Shown here: positions 8,244-17,718 of the stretch, one piece after another
Numbering within the stretch: position 1 is the stretch's first letter
Layout: the number at the start of each line of letters is the position of its first letter
From: Paractinoplanes bogorensis
GTDB taxonomy: Bacteria > Actinomycetota > Actinomycetes > Mycobacteriales > Micromonosporaceae
Length of the DNA stretch: 64,000 bases
Direction of reading: 5' to 3'
Assembly: GCF_018829635.1 (NCBI RefSeq)
Contig: NZ_JAHKKG010000016.1
Span: 186,001-250,000, forward strand
Position numbers and translations under genes: made by a program
Notes under the pieces: model-generated
Databases searched by the model: none
The model's input: only the letters and a program-made list of their open reading frames with translations
Told to the model about the DNA's origin: nothing

Positions 8244-8549
8244 GGAATTCCCCGTTCCTGGAAGGATGAATCGCTGCGGCGCCGTACGACGGATTGTGCC
8301 GCAACCGCGCGGATGACCGCGTTGCCGAGAGATTACTAAGCATCGATCGGGGCGTGGGGGCAGTCGGGTCGGGCGAATGGCGCGCGCTCACGGAAGGTGC
8401 TCGCGGAAAGGGGTCGGGCAGGCCCTTGATCAGGAGCGCGGGTTGCGGCCATAACTCAACGCAGAACTACATAAGTGGCGTAGATCACATTGAGAGACGT
8501 CTTTACAAAAACTGGGAGCGCGGTCGTTTAGAAAATAGTCAAAACAAAG
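8244..8549. other. Intergenic region with an AT-rich stretch
   Basis: About 300 bp between the start of the secreted-protein gene (8243, minus) and the end of the membrane-protein gene (8550, minus). It should hold the promoter of the former. Bases 8460-8555 are clearly AT-richer than the surroundings (runs such as TTTACAAAAACTGGG and AAAATAGTCAAAACAAAG). I see no tRNA, convincing ORF or terminator hairpin in it. Confidence 0.5.
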
Positions 8550-10385
8550 CTAGTTGAGCCGGTAGAGAATGGTGCCGTCGACCTGGCGCTCGTAGGTGAT
8601 GCCGAGGCCGCCGGCCGGGCGGGCGGTGACCGGCTCCCACGGGGTGTCCTTGAGCCAGTCGGGCAGGACCACGACCGACTTGATGCCCTCGGCCCGCAGC
8701 GCCGCGACGCTCGCCGGGTCGGGGAAGGTCTTGCTGGCCTCGCGGATCCGGGTCTGGCCGGTCGCGTCGAACGTGACGATGCCGTTCGGGATGCGCGGGA
8801 ACCCGTTCACGGTCCACAGCATGATGCTCATCTCGAGGCTGCCGCTGCTGGGCAGCACCAGGATCGGCTCGGGCGCGTCGCGCATCGCGGCCGGATATTT
8901 CAGCAGCTCGGGGTGCGGGGTCCGGTTGACGCCCTCGACCGTCACCAGCACGAGCGGGATCAGCAGAACCAGTCGTACCGCGACGAACTTCGAGCGGGCC
9001 AGAACGCCGGGCTGCCACGGTGTTGCCTCGCGGGCCCGGACGACCAGCGCGGTGACCGCACCGGCGGCCAGGACGGCCAGCAGCAGGCTGGTCCACAGCG
9101 TGATCCGGCCGGGCGTGCGCAGCGCGGCCCAGCCCGGCAGGTGCTTGGAGAGCGTCAGATAGCCCGGGTCGCCGTGCCAGGGCAGGTTGGCGCCGAGGGT
9201 CAGCAGCACCGCCACGGCGACGCCGATGGTCAGCCAGACGCGGTGCCGGACCCGGAAGACCGAGAAGAAGATGCCGGCGGCGGCCAGGGCGATCAGGGTC
9301 ACGCCGGCCAGCAGCGCCATTTCCGGGGCCCAGGGCAGTTCCGCGCGTACGGTGGCATGCCGCTCGCCCCACAGCCACGACGCCTCGGGCGCGATGAACA
9401 GGCCCCGCCAGGGCGGTGAGTACTGCTCGGTCCAGGCCAGCGACCGGTCGGCCTGCGGCTGGAGCTCCACGACCTTGGAATAGGCGAGTCCCATGAAGGC
9501 CGTGGCCGCCCCGAAGACCACGCCGCCGACCAGATCGGCGACCAGCAGCCGCCGACCGAACACCGGCCGCCCGCGCCGCCACCAGGCCCAGCCGAAGCAG
9601 ACCGCGGCGACCAGGCAGACCCCGATCAGCACGTACGCGAACACGAGCCCGATGGCCAGCCCGAGAGTGATCTGCCAGGCGCCGACCAGCCACCCGGCCA
9701 GCGCCCACCCTGGGCTGTGCCGGTCGGGGCGATGGCCGCGGCGCAACGACCAGCCGTGGCCGCGCGCGATCATGGCCAGGCTCAGCGCGATCCCGCCGGA
9801 CGAGATGACGTTGAGGTGCCCGTCGTGGGCGAGCCGCCAGGGTGCGAACGCCCACGCGACACCGGCCACCGCCGCCCCGAGCGGGTGCGAGCCCAGCTGG
9901 CGGGTCAGCGCGTACGCCCCCACGAAGGCGATCGCGTGCAGCAGGACGTACAGAATGTTGTAGCGCAGGACGGCGTCATCGAGGCCCGACCCGATCATGC
10001 CGAACGGCGCGTAGCCGAGCACGGTGTCGGTGAAGGCCAGCGAATGCGGGTCGGGATAGAACGTGTTCGAGTTCCACAACTGGGTCGGATCGGTCAGCAG
10101 GATGTGCCCGAGCCACGAGATCTGCCAGGCGAACAGGGCCGGGTCGCCGATGTCGCCGGGCACGGTGTGCCGGGGGTCGCGCAACGTCGGCCAGGTCAGC
10201 GCCGCGGCCAAGGCCAGTCCGCCGAGAACCACCAGGAACCACTCCCGGCGGGCCCACAGCCGTTTCAGCCGGCTCGGCGCCGCAACCGAGACGACTGCCT
10301 GCTCGCCGCTCTCGGCCTCAGTGGCAACGATTTCGCTCACCCCAAGCCCCCGGACTTCCCGGGCCGGCTCAAGCCGCCCCGACAT
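8550..10385 (-). CDS. Polytopic membrane protein, GT-C/mannosyltransferase-like
   Basis: 611 aa with about ten or more hydrophobic segments and a soluble C-terminal domain of about 120 residues. An early periplasmic-type loop carries GDIGDPALFAWQISWLGH and WNSNTFYPDP, an acidic loop after the first membrane segment as in GT-C fold glycosyltransferases and in actinobacterial polyprenol-sugar-dependent enzymes. The gene for an acyltransferase-3 protein starts 18 bp away on the opposite strand, consistent with cell-envelope glycan work. The specific reaction cannot be read from the sequence. Confidence 0.65.
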   Translation of the reverse strand: MSGRLEPAREVRGLGVSEIVATEAESGEQAVVSVAAPSRLKRLWARREWFLVVLGGLALAAALTWPTLRDPRHTVPGDIGDPALFAWQISWLGHILLTDPTQLWNSNTFYPDPHSLAFTDTVLGYAPFGMIGSGLDDAVLRYNILYVLLHAIAFVGAYALTRQLGSHPLGAAVAGVAWAFAPWRLAHDGHLNVISSGGIALSLAMIARGHGWSLRRGHRPDRHSPGWALAGWLVGAWQITLGLAIGLVFAYVLIGVCLVAAVCFGWAWWRRGRPVFGRRLLVADLVGGVVFGAATAFMGLAYSKVVELQPQADRSLAWTEQYSPPWRGLFIAPEASWLWGERHATVRAELPWAPEMALLAGVTLIALAAAGIFFSVFRVRHRVWLTIGVAVAVLLTLGANLPWHGDPGYLTLSKHLPGWAALRTPGRITLWTSLLLAVLAAGAVTALVVRAREATPWQPGVLARSKFVAVRLVLLIPLVLVTVEGVNRTPHPELLKYPAAMRDAPEPILVLPSSGSLEMSIMLWTVNGFPRIPNGIVTFDATGQTRIREASKTFPDPASVAALRAEGIKSVVVLPDWLKDTPWEPVTARPAGGLGITYERQVDGTILYRLN

Positions 10386-10403
10386 GACGCATAGCGGAGC
10401 ACA

Positions 10404-11588
10404 TTGTCACACATCGATTCCGCCCAGGTGGCTCTCAGTTATCCGTCGAACCATTTACCTCCGGTCTCCGTGACTTTGAGGGTGAGCGGGAAACGGGTGG
10501 CCGGGCTGGACGGCCTGCGCGGCCTCTGTGCCCTGTATGTGCTGTTGTTCCACTGTTGGGCGTACACCTTCCGCGGCTTTCCCCGCTACCAGGGCCCGGC
10601 CTGGCTGAGCTGGCTCGGTTTCGGCCGGCTGGCCGTGGTGATGTTCCTGATCGTCTCCGGGTTCTCGCTGGCGCTGGCCGCCGCCCGGAACGGATGGCAC
10701 CTGGGCCACCTGGGCCGGTTCGCGCGGCGGCGGGCGTGGCGGATCCTGCCCGCCTATTGGGCCGCCCTGGCGTTCAGCCTGGTCATCGCGTGGACGATCG
10801 TGCGCCAGCCGCATTCGGCCGAGCCTACGTCCGCGTCGGTGCTGGTCTACACCCTGCTGCTGCAGGACTTCGTCGCCGCACCGACCCCGAACGGCGCCTT
10901 CTGGTCGATCAGCGTCGAGGCTTTCCTGTACGCCCTGCTGCCGCTCCTGGTTCTGCTGTGCCGCCGGATCGGCCCGGCGGCGATGCTGGCCGTCGTCACC
11001 CTGCCGGTCGTCGTCATCGGCTTCGTCGTCTTCGACGGATCCCCTCCGCAGGGCGACAACTGGCTGGCCCCGCACCTGATCCCGGTCTTCGCGGCCGGCG
11101 TCGTGGCCGCGGGCGTGGCCGTCGCCGCCCCTCGCGTGCCCTGGGCCTGGCTGTCATTGCTGGCCGCGGTGCCGGTCGGCCTCCTGATCCTGCACCAGGG
11201 CGCCCGCTGGATGGTCGGCCACTACTACTGGGTCGACCTGGCCGTCGCCCCCGCCATGACCCTGCTCCTGCTGGCCATCGTGAGCGGCCGCCCGTCGGCG
11301 CTGGTCCGGCTGCTCGACTCACGCCCGCTGCGAAGTCTGGGCTCGTTCTCCTACAGCCTCTACCTGATCCACCTGCCGATCGTCGTCGTGGTCACCCAGA
11401 AACTGGTCATCCCGCGCCTGGGCCGCGACGTCACCGCGTTCACGGTCGCGACGCTGCTGGCCGGCGGCCTGTCCCTGGCCGGCGCCTGGGTGTTCGCCAA
11501 GCTGTTCGAGGCGCCCTTCCAGCGTTCCCGGGACGCGCTGCCGAAACCGGCCGACCAGGATGAGGCGACGCTGGGGTCGCGCCGCTAG
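10404..11588 (+). CDS. Acyltransferase 3 family membrane protein (OafA/YrhL type)
   Basis: Up to 394 aa. The N-terminus holds the family signature RVAGLDGLRGLCALYVLLFHCW with the catalytic His, followed by about ten membrane segments and motifs FWSISVEAFLYALLPLL and SLGSFSYSLYLIHLPI. Such enzymes acylate sugars or lipids from acyl-CoA at the membrane. The start is uncertain: ATG 10404 gives a 30-residue leader before the conserved block, and GTG 10470 is also in frame. It is divergent from the GT-C-like gene, so both probably act on surface glycans. Confidence 0.85.
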   Translation: MSHIDSAQVALSYPSNHLPPVSVTLRVSGKRVAGLDGLRGLCALYVLLFHCWAYTFRGFPRYQGPAWLSWLGFGRLAVVMFLIVSGFSLALAAARNGWHLGHLGRFARRRAWRILPAYWAALAFSLVIAWTIVRQPHSAEPTSASVLVYTLLLQDFVAAPTPNGAFWSISVEAFLYALLPLLVLLCRRIGPAAMLAVVTLPVVVIGFVVFDGSPPQGDNWLAPHLIPVFAAGVVAAGVAVAAPRVPWAWLSLLAAVPVGLLILHQGARWMVGHYYWVDLAVAPAMTLLLLAIVSGRPSALVRLLDSRPLRSLGSFSYSLYLIHLPIVVVVTQKLVIPRLGRDVTAFTVATLLAGGLSLAGAWVFAKLFEAPFQRSRDALPKPADQDEATLGSRR

Positions 11589-11602
11589 GCTTGCGGGCAG
11601 CG

Positions 11603-12187
11603 ATGATGCTCAACGGGTCTCGGCGCGCATCAGGCGGGGCGCACCTGGCCACCGCCGGTTCCGCGGTGGCCGTCGGCCTGTTCGGCTGGCTGGTGGCGCA
11701 CACCCTGAACTTCTGGTTCATCGCCCACAGCCACGCCGGGCCGCTCAGCCTGTCGACGCGGCACGTGCACGAGGTCACCGCCGCCGCCACCGTGGTCGCC
11801 GGCGGCCTGGCCACGGCCGCTCTGATCGCCGCGTTCCTGGCCGGTGCCGGTCGGCAAACCGGGCGACCCCGATGGCGGGGCACCGTTCCGCTGGCCGCCG
11901 GGTTGTCCACGGTGGCGTTCCTGGCCGCCGACGCGATCGAGCACACCGTCCTCGGCCTCGAGAGCACCCCGCCGGTCGTCGTCGTTCTCGGCGCGCTGCT
12001 GCATGCCTCGTTCGGCGCCGGAGCCTCGCTCTACTGGCTGCGGTTCACCGGCGGCATCGCGCTTCCGTCCACCCGGTCGAATCCGCAACCGGTCACGGCC
12101 GCGCTTCCGATGGCGCCGCGCGTCCGTCCGTGGCGCCGGCTGCTCTGGGCCACCGCGGTCGTCGGCCGCGCTCCTCCCGTCGTCTGA
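11603..12187 (+). CDS. Small integral membrane protein
   Basis: About 194 aa from ATG 11603; a TTG at 11591 would add four residues. Four hydrophobic segments are visible near residues 16-36, 52-76, 94-110 and 120-140. Histidines occur in AHTLNFWFIAHSHAG, TRHVHEV and DAIEHTVLG. I do not recognise a family. It follows the acyltransferase by 14 bp and may share its transcript. Confidence 0.6.
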   Translation: MMLNGSRRASGGAHLATAGSAVAVGLFGWLVAHTLNFWFIAHSHAGPLSLSTRHVHEVTAAATVVAGGLATAALIAAFLAGAGRQTGRPRWRGTVPLAAGLSTVAFLAADAIEHTVLGLESTPPVVVVLGALLHASFGAGASLYWLRFTGGIALPSTRSNPQPVTAALPMAPRVRPWRRLLWATAVVGRAPPVV

Positions 12188-12209
12188 CGTCAGTTCACGT
12201 TCCTCGGTC

Positions 12210-12232
12210 CTCCCACGCGCGAGACGTGGGAG
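12210..12232 (+). terminator. Hairpin between the membrane protein and methyltransferase genes
   Basis: Eight-base perfect arms (12210-12217 and 12225-12232) with a 7-base loop, 22 bp after the stop at 12187. There is no U-tract, so this may be a weak terminator or only an mRNA structure. Confidence 0.35.
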
Positions 12233-12282
12233 CGGCGAACGCTGCGCACCTCGACGTCCTTCGACCGCAGGAGACAGATCAC

Positions 12283-13029
12283 ATGCAAGTTCCTTCCCTC
12301 GTACGCCGTCGCGCGGCCACCTTTCGACGCGCCGTCGGCGAGTCCTACCGGGCCGGCGGAGTCCCCGCCGCGCTCGGCGAAGTGGTGCGCCTGACCGGCG
12401 AACTGTTCGCCCGGCCGGTCCGCACCTGGCGCGAACAGCGCCTCGACCGCAGCCGCCGGCTGGACACCCGGGCCGAGCCGACCATTGAGCCATCCGGCAC
12501 CTTCGACGACGCGGTCGGCTACGCACCGATCCCGGTCCACCACTTCCGCCAGCTGCTCCGGGCACTGCCGCTCGGCGACCCGCGGGAGTTCGCGTTGATC
12601 GACCTGGGCTGCGGCAAGGGCCGCACCCTGGTGCTGGCCGCCGACCACGGGTTCGCCTCGGTCGTCGGCGTCGAGCTGGACGCCCGGCTCGCCCACATCG
12701 CCCGAGCCAACACGGTCGCCGTGCCCGCGGCCTCCGTGATCACCGGCGACGCGACCGACTACGCCTTCCCACCCGGCCCCGTGGTGGTCTTCCTGTTCAA
12801 CCCGTTCGGCGCGGCCACCCTGACCGCCGTCGTGACGAACCTGGAGATCTCGCTCAAGGAGACACCGAGGCGGCTGATCGTCGCCTACTTCAATCCGGTG
12901 CACCGTGACGTCCTCGACGACAGCCCGGCGTTCCGGTTGAGCTCGGCCGCGCGGCACTGGGCGATCTACGAGTCCCGCACCGTTCGTCCGGCGACGCTCG
13001 TCCGCGGTGACCGAGAATCTCGCGGGTGA
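12283..13029 (+). CDS. Class I SAM-dependent methyltransferase
   Basis: 248 aa from ATG 12283, preceded by AGGAG about nine bases upstream. The SAM-binding motif I is LIDLGCGKGRTLVLAA, followed by VVGVELDARLAHIARAN (acidic loop) and VITGDATDYAFP (motif II). The phrase VVFLFNPFGAATL takes the place of the catalytic loop (NPF, similar to NPPY). The first 70 residues are basic and helical. The substrate is unknown. Its stop overlaps the GTG of the GH9 gene, which suggests translational coupling. Confidence 0.8.
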   Translation: MQVPSLVRRRAATFRRAVGESYRAGGVPAALGEVVRLTGELFARPVRTWREQRLDRSRRLDTRAEPTIEPSGTFDDAVGYAPIPVHHFRQLLRALPLGDPREFALIDLGCGKGRTLVLAADHGFASVVGVELDARLAHIARANTVAVPAASVITGDATDYAFPPGPVVVFLFNPFGAATLTAVVTNLEISLKETPRRLIVAYFNPVHRDVLDDSPAFRLSSAARHWAIYESRTVRPATLVRGDRESRG

Positions 13030-14873
13030 GACCCTGGGCCCGCCGCACGCTGGGCATTCTGCTGTTCGGAGCACTCCTGGCGGGCGGCGCGGCCTGTGAC
13101 CACAGCTCGCCGCCGGAGGCGATGATTCGCGTCGACCAGGTGGGCTACACGCCGGGCGAGACCAAGACGGCGTATCTGCTGTCGCCGCGGGACGCTTCCG
13201 AGGCGCGGGTCACGGTGCTCGATGCGTACGGGAAAAAGGTCTGGGAAACGCGGGTCGGAGCGAATCGGGGGCCGTGGAACGCCGGGTTCCCGGACGTGCG
13301 GCCGATCGATCTGAGCGGGCTGACCCGGCGCGGCGTCTATCGGGTGCGGGTCGAGGGCGACGTCCGTGCCGAGTCGCCGCCGTTTCGCGTCGAGCCCGCC
13401 GCCGACCTCTTCGGGCCGCTGGCCCGCGCCTCCCTGTCGTATTTCCAGAACCACCGCGACGGCGCCGACCAGCTGCCGAGCCCCTGGGAACGCAAGCCCG
13501 CGCACCTGTCCGACCGCGCCGCCACCGTCTACGACCGGCCGTCGTTCGACGCCCAGGGCCGGTTGACCGACGACCTGTCCCCGGTGGGTGGGCCGGTCGA
13601 CGTCGAGGGAGGCTGGTACGACGCGGGCGACTTCCTCAAGTTCACGCACACCACCGCGTACGTGCTCAGCGCGATGCTGATCGCCCGGCGCGACGGCCTG
13701 GTCGCCGACGGCTTGACGGCGGAGATCGAACACGGCCTGACCTGGCTCGACAAGATGTGGGACGCCGACGACGAGGTGCTCTACACCCAGGTCGGCATCG
13801 GGAGCGGCAGCAGCCGGTCCGGCGGTTTCCTCGGTGATCACGACACCTGGCGGCTGCCCGAGGCCGACGACCAGCTCGACGTCCGGCCGGGCGACGAACG
13901 GTACTACCAGCGCTACCGGCCGGTGTTCCGCGCGGCCGATCCGGGCCAGGCGGTCAGCCCCAACCTGGCCGGTCGGGTCGCCGCCGCGTTCGCCCTGGCC
14001 GCCCAGGTCGAGGCGGTGGAGCAACCCGATCGGGCCCGGTCTCATCTCGAGGCGGCGGCGAGCATTTTCCGCCTTTCCCGTACGGGCGATGCCGGTGAAC
14101 TGGTGACCGCGGAACCGCGCAGCTTCTACCCGGAGGACCGGTGGACCGACGACCTGGCGTTCGGTGCGACCGAGCTGGCGCTGGCCGGGCGGGTGCTGGG
14201 GGATTCCCGTACGCGGGAATGGTCTGCGGCCGCCGCGAAATGGGCGCGGGTCAACGCCGGCCGGGGCGGCAACGATGCCCTCAGCGTCTATGACGTCAGC
14301 GCGCTGGCCGACGCGGAAGCCGTCCGGTTGCTCGGCGGCGGCAATGACCTGCTGCAGGACATGCGCCGCCGCCTCGACGCCGGGGTGCGGGCGGCGGCGG
14401 CCGATCCGATGGGGGCCGCGGCCGGCAGCGGAGGCTACGACTACGCGGCCCGCCAGCTCGGGTTCGCGGCGATGGCCGAGCTGTACGAGCGGGTCTCGGG
14501 TGACGAGCGGTACGCCGCGTTCGCCACCGCCCAGCGCGGGGTGGTGCTCGGCGCCAACGGCTGGGGCGTCTCGATGGTGGTCGGCGCCGGCAGCACCTAT
14601 CCGCTCTGCCCGCACGACCAGATCGCGACGCTGACCCGGACCGAGGTGCCCGGCCTGAGCATGGCGGGTGCCGTGGTCAACGGGCCGAACCGGGCCGATC
14701 GCGTCCGTCTGCTGCAGACCACGAACGGCCCGGCGACGTGCCGGAACGACGCGTTGGCCCGCTTCGACCGCGACGACGTCCGGTTCACCGACGACAGCCG
14801 GATCTCGGCCAACACCGAACCGTCGATCGATTTCAGCGCTACCGGGCTGCTGGCATTCGCTCTGCTGGACTGA
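13026..14873 (+). CDS. GH9 endoglucanase-type lipoprotein with N-terminal Ig-like domain
   Basis: 615 aa from a GTG that overlaps the methyltransferase stop (GTGA). The signal peptide ends in the lipobox GGAAC, so the enzyme is likely membrane-tethered. An Ig-like CelD_N domain follows (IRVDQVGYTPGETKTAYL, RPIDLSGLTRRGVYRVRV). The GH9 (alpha/alpha)6 domain carries the catalytic Asp block GGWYDAGDFLKF (about 195-206), YDYAARQLGFAAM, and the acid Glu in NTEPSIDFSATGLLA (about 596-610). It would cleave beta-1,4-glucan or a related polymer outside the cell. All key residues are present. Confidence 0.88.
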   Translation: MRPWARRTLGILLFGALLAGGAACDHSSPPEAMIRVDQVGYTPGETKTAYLLSPRDASEARVTVLDAYGKKVWETRVGANRGPWNAGFPDVRPIDLSGLTRRGVYRVRVEGDVRAESPPFRVEPAADLFGPLARASLSYFQNHRDGADQLPSPWERKPAHLSDRAATVYDRPSFDAQGRLTDDLSPVGGPVDVEGGWYDAGDFLKFTHTTAYVLSAMLIARRDGLVADGLTAEIEHGLTWLDKMWDADDEVLYTQVGIGSGSSRSGGFLGDHDTWRLPEADDQLDVRPGDERYYQRYRPVFRAADPGQAVSPNLAGRVAAAFALAAQVEAVEQPDRARSHLEAAASIFRLSRTGDAGELVTAEPRSFYPEDRWTDDLAFGATELALAGRVLGDSRTREWSAAAAKWARVNAGRGGNDALSVYDVSALADAEAVRLLGGGNDLLQDMRRRLDAGVRAAAADPMGAAAGSGGYDYAARQLGFAAMAELYERVSGDERYAAFATAQRGVVLGANGWGVSMVVGAGSTYPLCPHDQIATLTRTEVPGLSMAGAVVNGPNRADRVRLLQTTNGPATCRNDALARFDRDDVRFTDDSRISANTEPSIDFSATGLLAFALLD

Positions 14874-15450
14874 CGTTCTCCGCTGCCTTCACCAGTGCGA
14901 CACCGAGCACGGCGAAGATCGCGAACCAGACGCCGATGGCGATGCGCCCCGCCACCATCGGCCCGAACACGGCCGGGAACAGCGGCACGAAGACATAGAC
15001 GCCGAGCGCCAGCGGCACCCATCGTTGCCATCCGCTGCCCTTCCACCCGGCCAGCACCAGCCCCACCCCGATCAGCACCATCGGGATCCCGTACGCGTTG
15101 TCGACCGCATTCGCCGTCTCGCTGGAAACAGGGGCGTTGGCGGCCGTGATGCCGAAGAGCTCACACGCCGCGAGCAGGACCATCCCGGCCGCCGCGATGA
15201 TCAGGCCGGCCCGCGTTGTCCGGTGCGTCGCGGCCAGACGGGCGAGGCCGGCGAAGCCCGCGAGCATGCCGAGGTGATGGACGGCGAAGAAGACGTGGGC
15301 GACCGTGTATCCGGTCGCGTCGAAGGGATAGCTGTACCAGCCGGTTCCGACCTGGGGCGGCCAGACCAGCACCGCGACCGCACAGGCGGCGCCGATCAGG
15401 CTGGCGACGATGGTGATCAGGCCCAGCGTTCGCGTCGTCACTCGAGTCAT
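14839..15450 (-). CDS. Six-pass membrane protein
   Basis: 203 aa from ATG 15450 (MTRVTTRTLG); an upstream in-frame start at 15471 would add seven residues. About six hydrophobic segments fill the chain. Two histidines lie in VAHVFFAVHHLGML. I do not recognise the family. Its 3' end overlaps the GH9 coding sequence by 35 bp on the opposite strand, and it is divergent from the LuxR regulator at 15519, with about 70 bp between starts, so that regulator may control it. Confidence 0.7.
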   Translation of the reverse strand: MTRVTTRTLGLITIVASLIGAACAVAVLVWPPQVGTGWYSYPFDATGYTVAHVFFAVHHLGMLAGFAGLARLAATHRTTRAGLIIAAAGMVLLAACELFGITAANAPVSSETANAVDNAYGIPMVLIGVGLVLAGWKGSGWQRWVPLALGVYVFVPLFPAVFGPMVAGRIAIGVWFAIFAVLGVALVKAAENVSPAERMPAAR

Positions 15451-15518
15451 GCCGGTGACGCTAGAAATCACCGGGCCGTGCGCACATCCGTGGAAACACT
15501 CAACCCTATATTGGCCTC

Positions 15519-17003
15519 ATGAACGCGGGCGAGCTGCTGGAACAGGCGCGGGCGCGGTACCGCGCGGGCGAGGTCGAGGAGGCCTCGCTCCTCTGTGTCC
15601 GCCTGGCCGAGCTCAGCCGCGCGGCCGGTGACGTCGCCACGCTCACCGACGCCGCGGTGCTGATCCGGCGTCCGCTCGACCCGGCCGTACGGGCCCGGGT
15701 GCACGCCCTCGCGGCCGAGGCGCTGGCCGCGCTCGGTGACACCGATCCGGTGCGGTCCGCCCGGGTGCGGGCGCAGCTCGACGCCACCCGTGACCTCTTC
15801 CAGCCCGACCAGCCCCCACCCGTGGTGAATGGTGACGATCCCGAGACCGTCTTCCTCGACCTTCAGGCCCGGGTCAGCGCCGCATCCGTCGAAGACTGTC
15901 TCGCCCTGGCCCAGCAGACGATCGACCTGGGGCGGAGGGCGGCCCATCTGGAGTACGAGGCCTGGGGACGCCGCTGGCGGATGGACGCCTGGGCGACGCT
16001 GGGCCGCTTCGCCGAACTGCACGACGAGATCGCGCTGGCCCGCCCCCTGGCCGAACGACTCGGTCCCGATTGGCGCGCGCTGCACCTGCTGACCCGTGCC
16101 TCGGAAGACCTCCGGCAGGGCCGCTACGCCGAGGGGCTGCTCCTGGCCGACGAGGCCCGCGACGTCGGCCGCCCCGGCGGTGAGGCGAGCTATCTGCATC
16201 TGGTCTTCGAGTTCGGCGCGGCCCGGGAGACGGGGGAGCGCATCCAGGAGGTGACTGCGGCCGTACGGGAGGTGGTGGCCGGCCTGCCCTTCCAGGCGCG
16301 CAGCTGGCTGGTCGTCGCGCTGGTCGCCGCCGGCCGATCCGAGGAGGCGAGTGAACTGTGGCACGCGCTGGCCCCCTACGTGGACCGGATGCCGGCCCAC
16401 ACGCCCGAGTTCCTGATCGCCGCGGTCGGCAACGTCGACGTCTGCGTGGCTCTGCGTGACACGACGACGGCGGCGAAGCTCTACGAGATCCTGCTTCCGT
16501 ACGACGGACTCCATGCGATCGCGCACGCCTACGGTCCGTACGTGGGACCGGTCGCTCTGGCTCTGGGCAAGCTGGCCCGGCTGCTCGGCCGCACCGAGGT
16601 CGCGAAACAGCACCTGACCGACGCCCTCGCCGCGGCGCAGCGGGCCGAGTCACCCCCGAAGACCGCCCAGGCCCGCGCCGAACTGGCCCAGCTGCTCGGC
16701 CCTCGCACCCGCGCCGGCCGCGAACACGCCGAGCTGGCGCTGGGCCTGGCGACCCGGTTCGGCTTGAAGCCGCTGGCCCGCGACCTCGACTCCTGGCTGA
16801 GCCCCGGCCGGCGAGACCCGGCCCTGACCGCCCGCGAGAACGAGATCGCCGCGCTGGTCGCCGAGGGCCTGACCAACGCGGGCATCGCGGGCCGGCTGAC
16901 CCTCTCCGAACGAACCGTCGAGAACCACGTCAGCCGGATTCTGCACAAGCTGTTGCTGACCTCCCGCACCGCCCTGGCCGTCTGGTACACCGACCGCCGC
17001 TAG
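15519..17003 (+). CDS. LuxR-type transcriptional regulator with helical (TPR-like) N-terminal region
   Basis: 494 aa. The C-terminal 65 residues form a LuxR helix-turn-helix: LTARENEIAALVAEGLTNAGIAGRLTLS then ERTVENHVSRILHKL. The preceding 420 residues are Ala/Leu/Glu-rich helical pairs of the TPR type, as in the C-terminal half of LAL/MalT regulators, but no Walker A motif is present. It therefore looks like a LAL-type regulator lacking the ATPase domain. It is divergent from the six-pass membrane protein gene. Confidence 0.82.
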   Translation: MNAGELLEQARARYRAGEVEEASLLCVRLAELSRAAGDVATLTDAAVLIRRPLDPAVRARVHALAAEALAALGDTDPVRSARVRAQLDATRDLFQPDQPPPVVNGDDPETVFLDLQARVSAASVEDCLALAQQTIDLGRRAAHLEYEAWGRRWRMDAWATLGRFAELHDEIALARPLAERLGPDWRALHLLTRASEDLRQGRYAEGLLLADEARDVGRPGGEASYLHLVFEFGAARETGERIQEVTAAVREVVAGLPFQARSWLVVALVAAGRSEEASELWHALAPYVDRMPAHTPEFLIAAVGNVDVCVALRDTTTAAKLYEILLPYDGLHAIAHAYGPYVGPVALALGKLARLLGRTEVAKQHLTDALAAAQRAESPPKTAQARAELAQLLGPRTRAGREHAELALGLATRFGLKPLARDLDSWLSPGRRDPALTARENEIAALVAEGLTNAGIAGRLTLSERTVENHVSRILHKLLLTSRTALAVWYTDRR

Positions 17004-17023
17004 GCACCGGGCCGCACAGAGAA

Positions 17024-17061
17024 AACCGACCGGGCGGTATTTACATACCGCGCGGTCGGTT
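17024..17061 (+). promoter_or_regulatory. TetR-type operator upstream of the tetR gene
   Basis: Two 17-base arms (17024-17040 and 17045-17061) are inverted copies with one mismatch, separated by TTAC. The arms contain ACCGACCG and CGGTAT. The site ends 13 bases before the ATG at 17075 and must overlap the promoter, so it is the expected site of autorepression. Confidence 0.8.
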
Positions 17062-17074
17062 CTAGGCTCGTGGC

Positions 17075-17698
17075 ATGACCCCACGGACTCCGGCGACGGC
17101 CAAAGGCGAGGCGACGCGCGCGCACCTGCTGCGTGTGGCCGGGGGGATCTTCGCCGAGCGTGGCTACACGGCGACGACCCAGAGCGATCTGATCGCCGCG
17201 GCCGGGTTGACCAAGGGGGCGTTCTACTTCCACTTCGCCAGCAAGGCCGAGCTCGCGCTGGCCGTGCTCCGCGATCAGAAGGGCCGGTGGCTGACCCAGG
17301 TGGGGGAGCGGGTGCTGTCCGAGCCGACCGCTGTCGACCAGCTGCGCGCTCTCGTGCCGGCCATGCTCGATCTGCACGAACGGGAGCCGGCGGCCTGGAG
17401 CATCACCCGGCTGACCCGTGAGCTGGCGGCCGATCCGGCGCTGGCCCCCGAGGTGGCCAAGACGCCGGCCGAGTGGGTCGCGCTGATCGCCGACATCATC
17501 CGCCGCGGTCAGGCGGCCGGTGACCTGCGGGCCGGGCTCGACCCCGAGCTGATCGCCGCGGTGCTGGTCGGTGCGTTCGACGGCATCAAGGATCTGACCG
17601 ACGTCCTCGAGCCCGGTGTCGCGGGCGGCCCCGCCTTCGCCGCTCGGATCCGCACCTGCCAGTCCCTCGTGGAGCTGGCGCTGGTTGTGCCCCGCTGA
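17075..17698 (+). CDS. TetR-family transcriptional repressor
   Basis: 207 aa. The N-terminal helix-turn-helix is typical: EATRAHLLRVAGGIFAERGY, TATTQSDLIAAAGLTKGAFYFHFASKAEL. The C-terminal ligand domain resembles gamma-butyrolactone-receptor-like and ScbR-type TetR proteins (SKAELALAVL, WLTQVGERVL). A near-perfect 38-bp palindrome precedes the gene and a related site lies before the SDR gene 54 bp downstream, so it probably represses both itself and the SDR. The ligand is unknown. Confidence 0.9.
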   Translation: MTPRTPATAKGEATRAHLLRVAGGIFAERGYTATTQSDLIAAAGLTKGAFYFHFASKAELALAVLRDQKGRWLTQVGERVLSEPTAVDQLRALVPAMLDLHEREPAAWSITRLTRELAADPALAPEVAKTPAEWVALIADIIRRGQAAGDLRAGLDPELIAAVLVGAFDGIKDLTDVLEPGVAGGPAFAARIRTCQSLVELALVVPR

Positions 17699-17718
17699 GT
17701 TTTTCGTACCTCAGAAAC

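Noticed and set aside
14839-14873. Overlap of GH9 and membrane-protein 3' ends as an error
   Set aside because: Both stop codons are clear and both proteins end in family-like or membrane sequence; a 35-bp convergent overlap is plausible.
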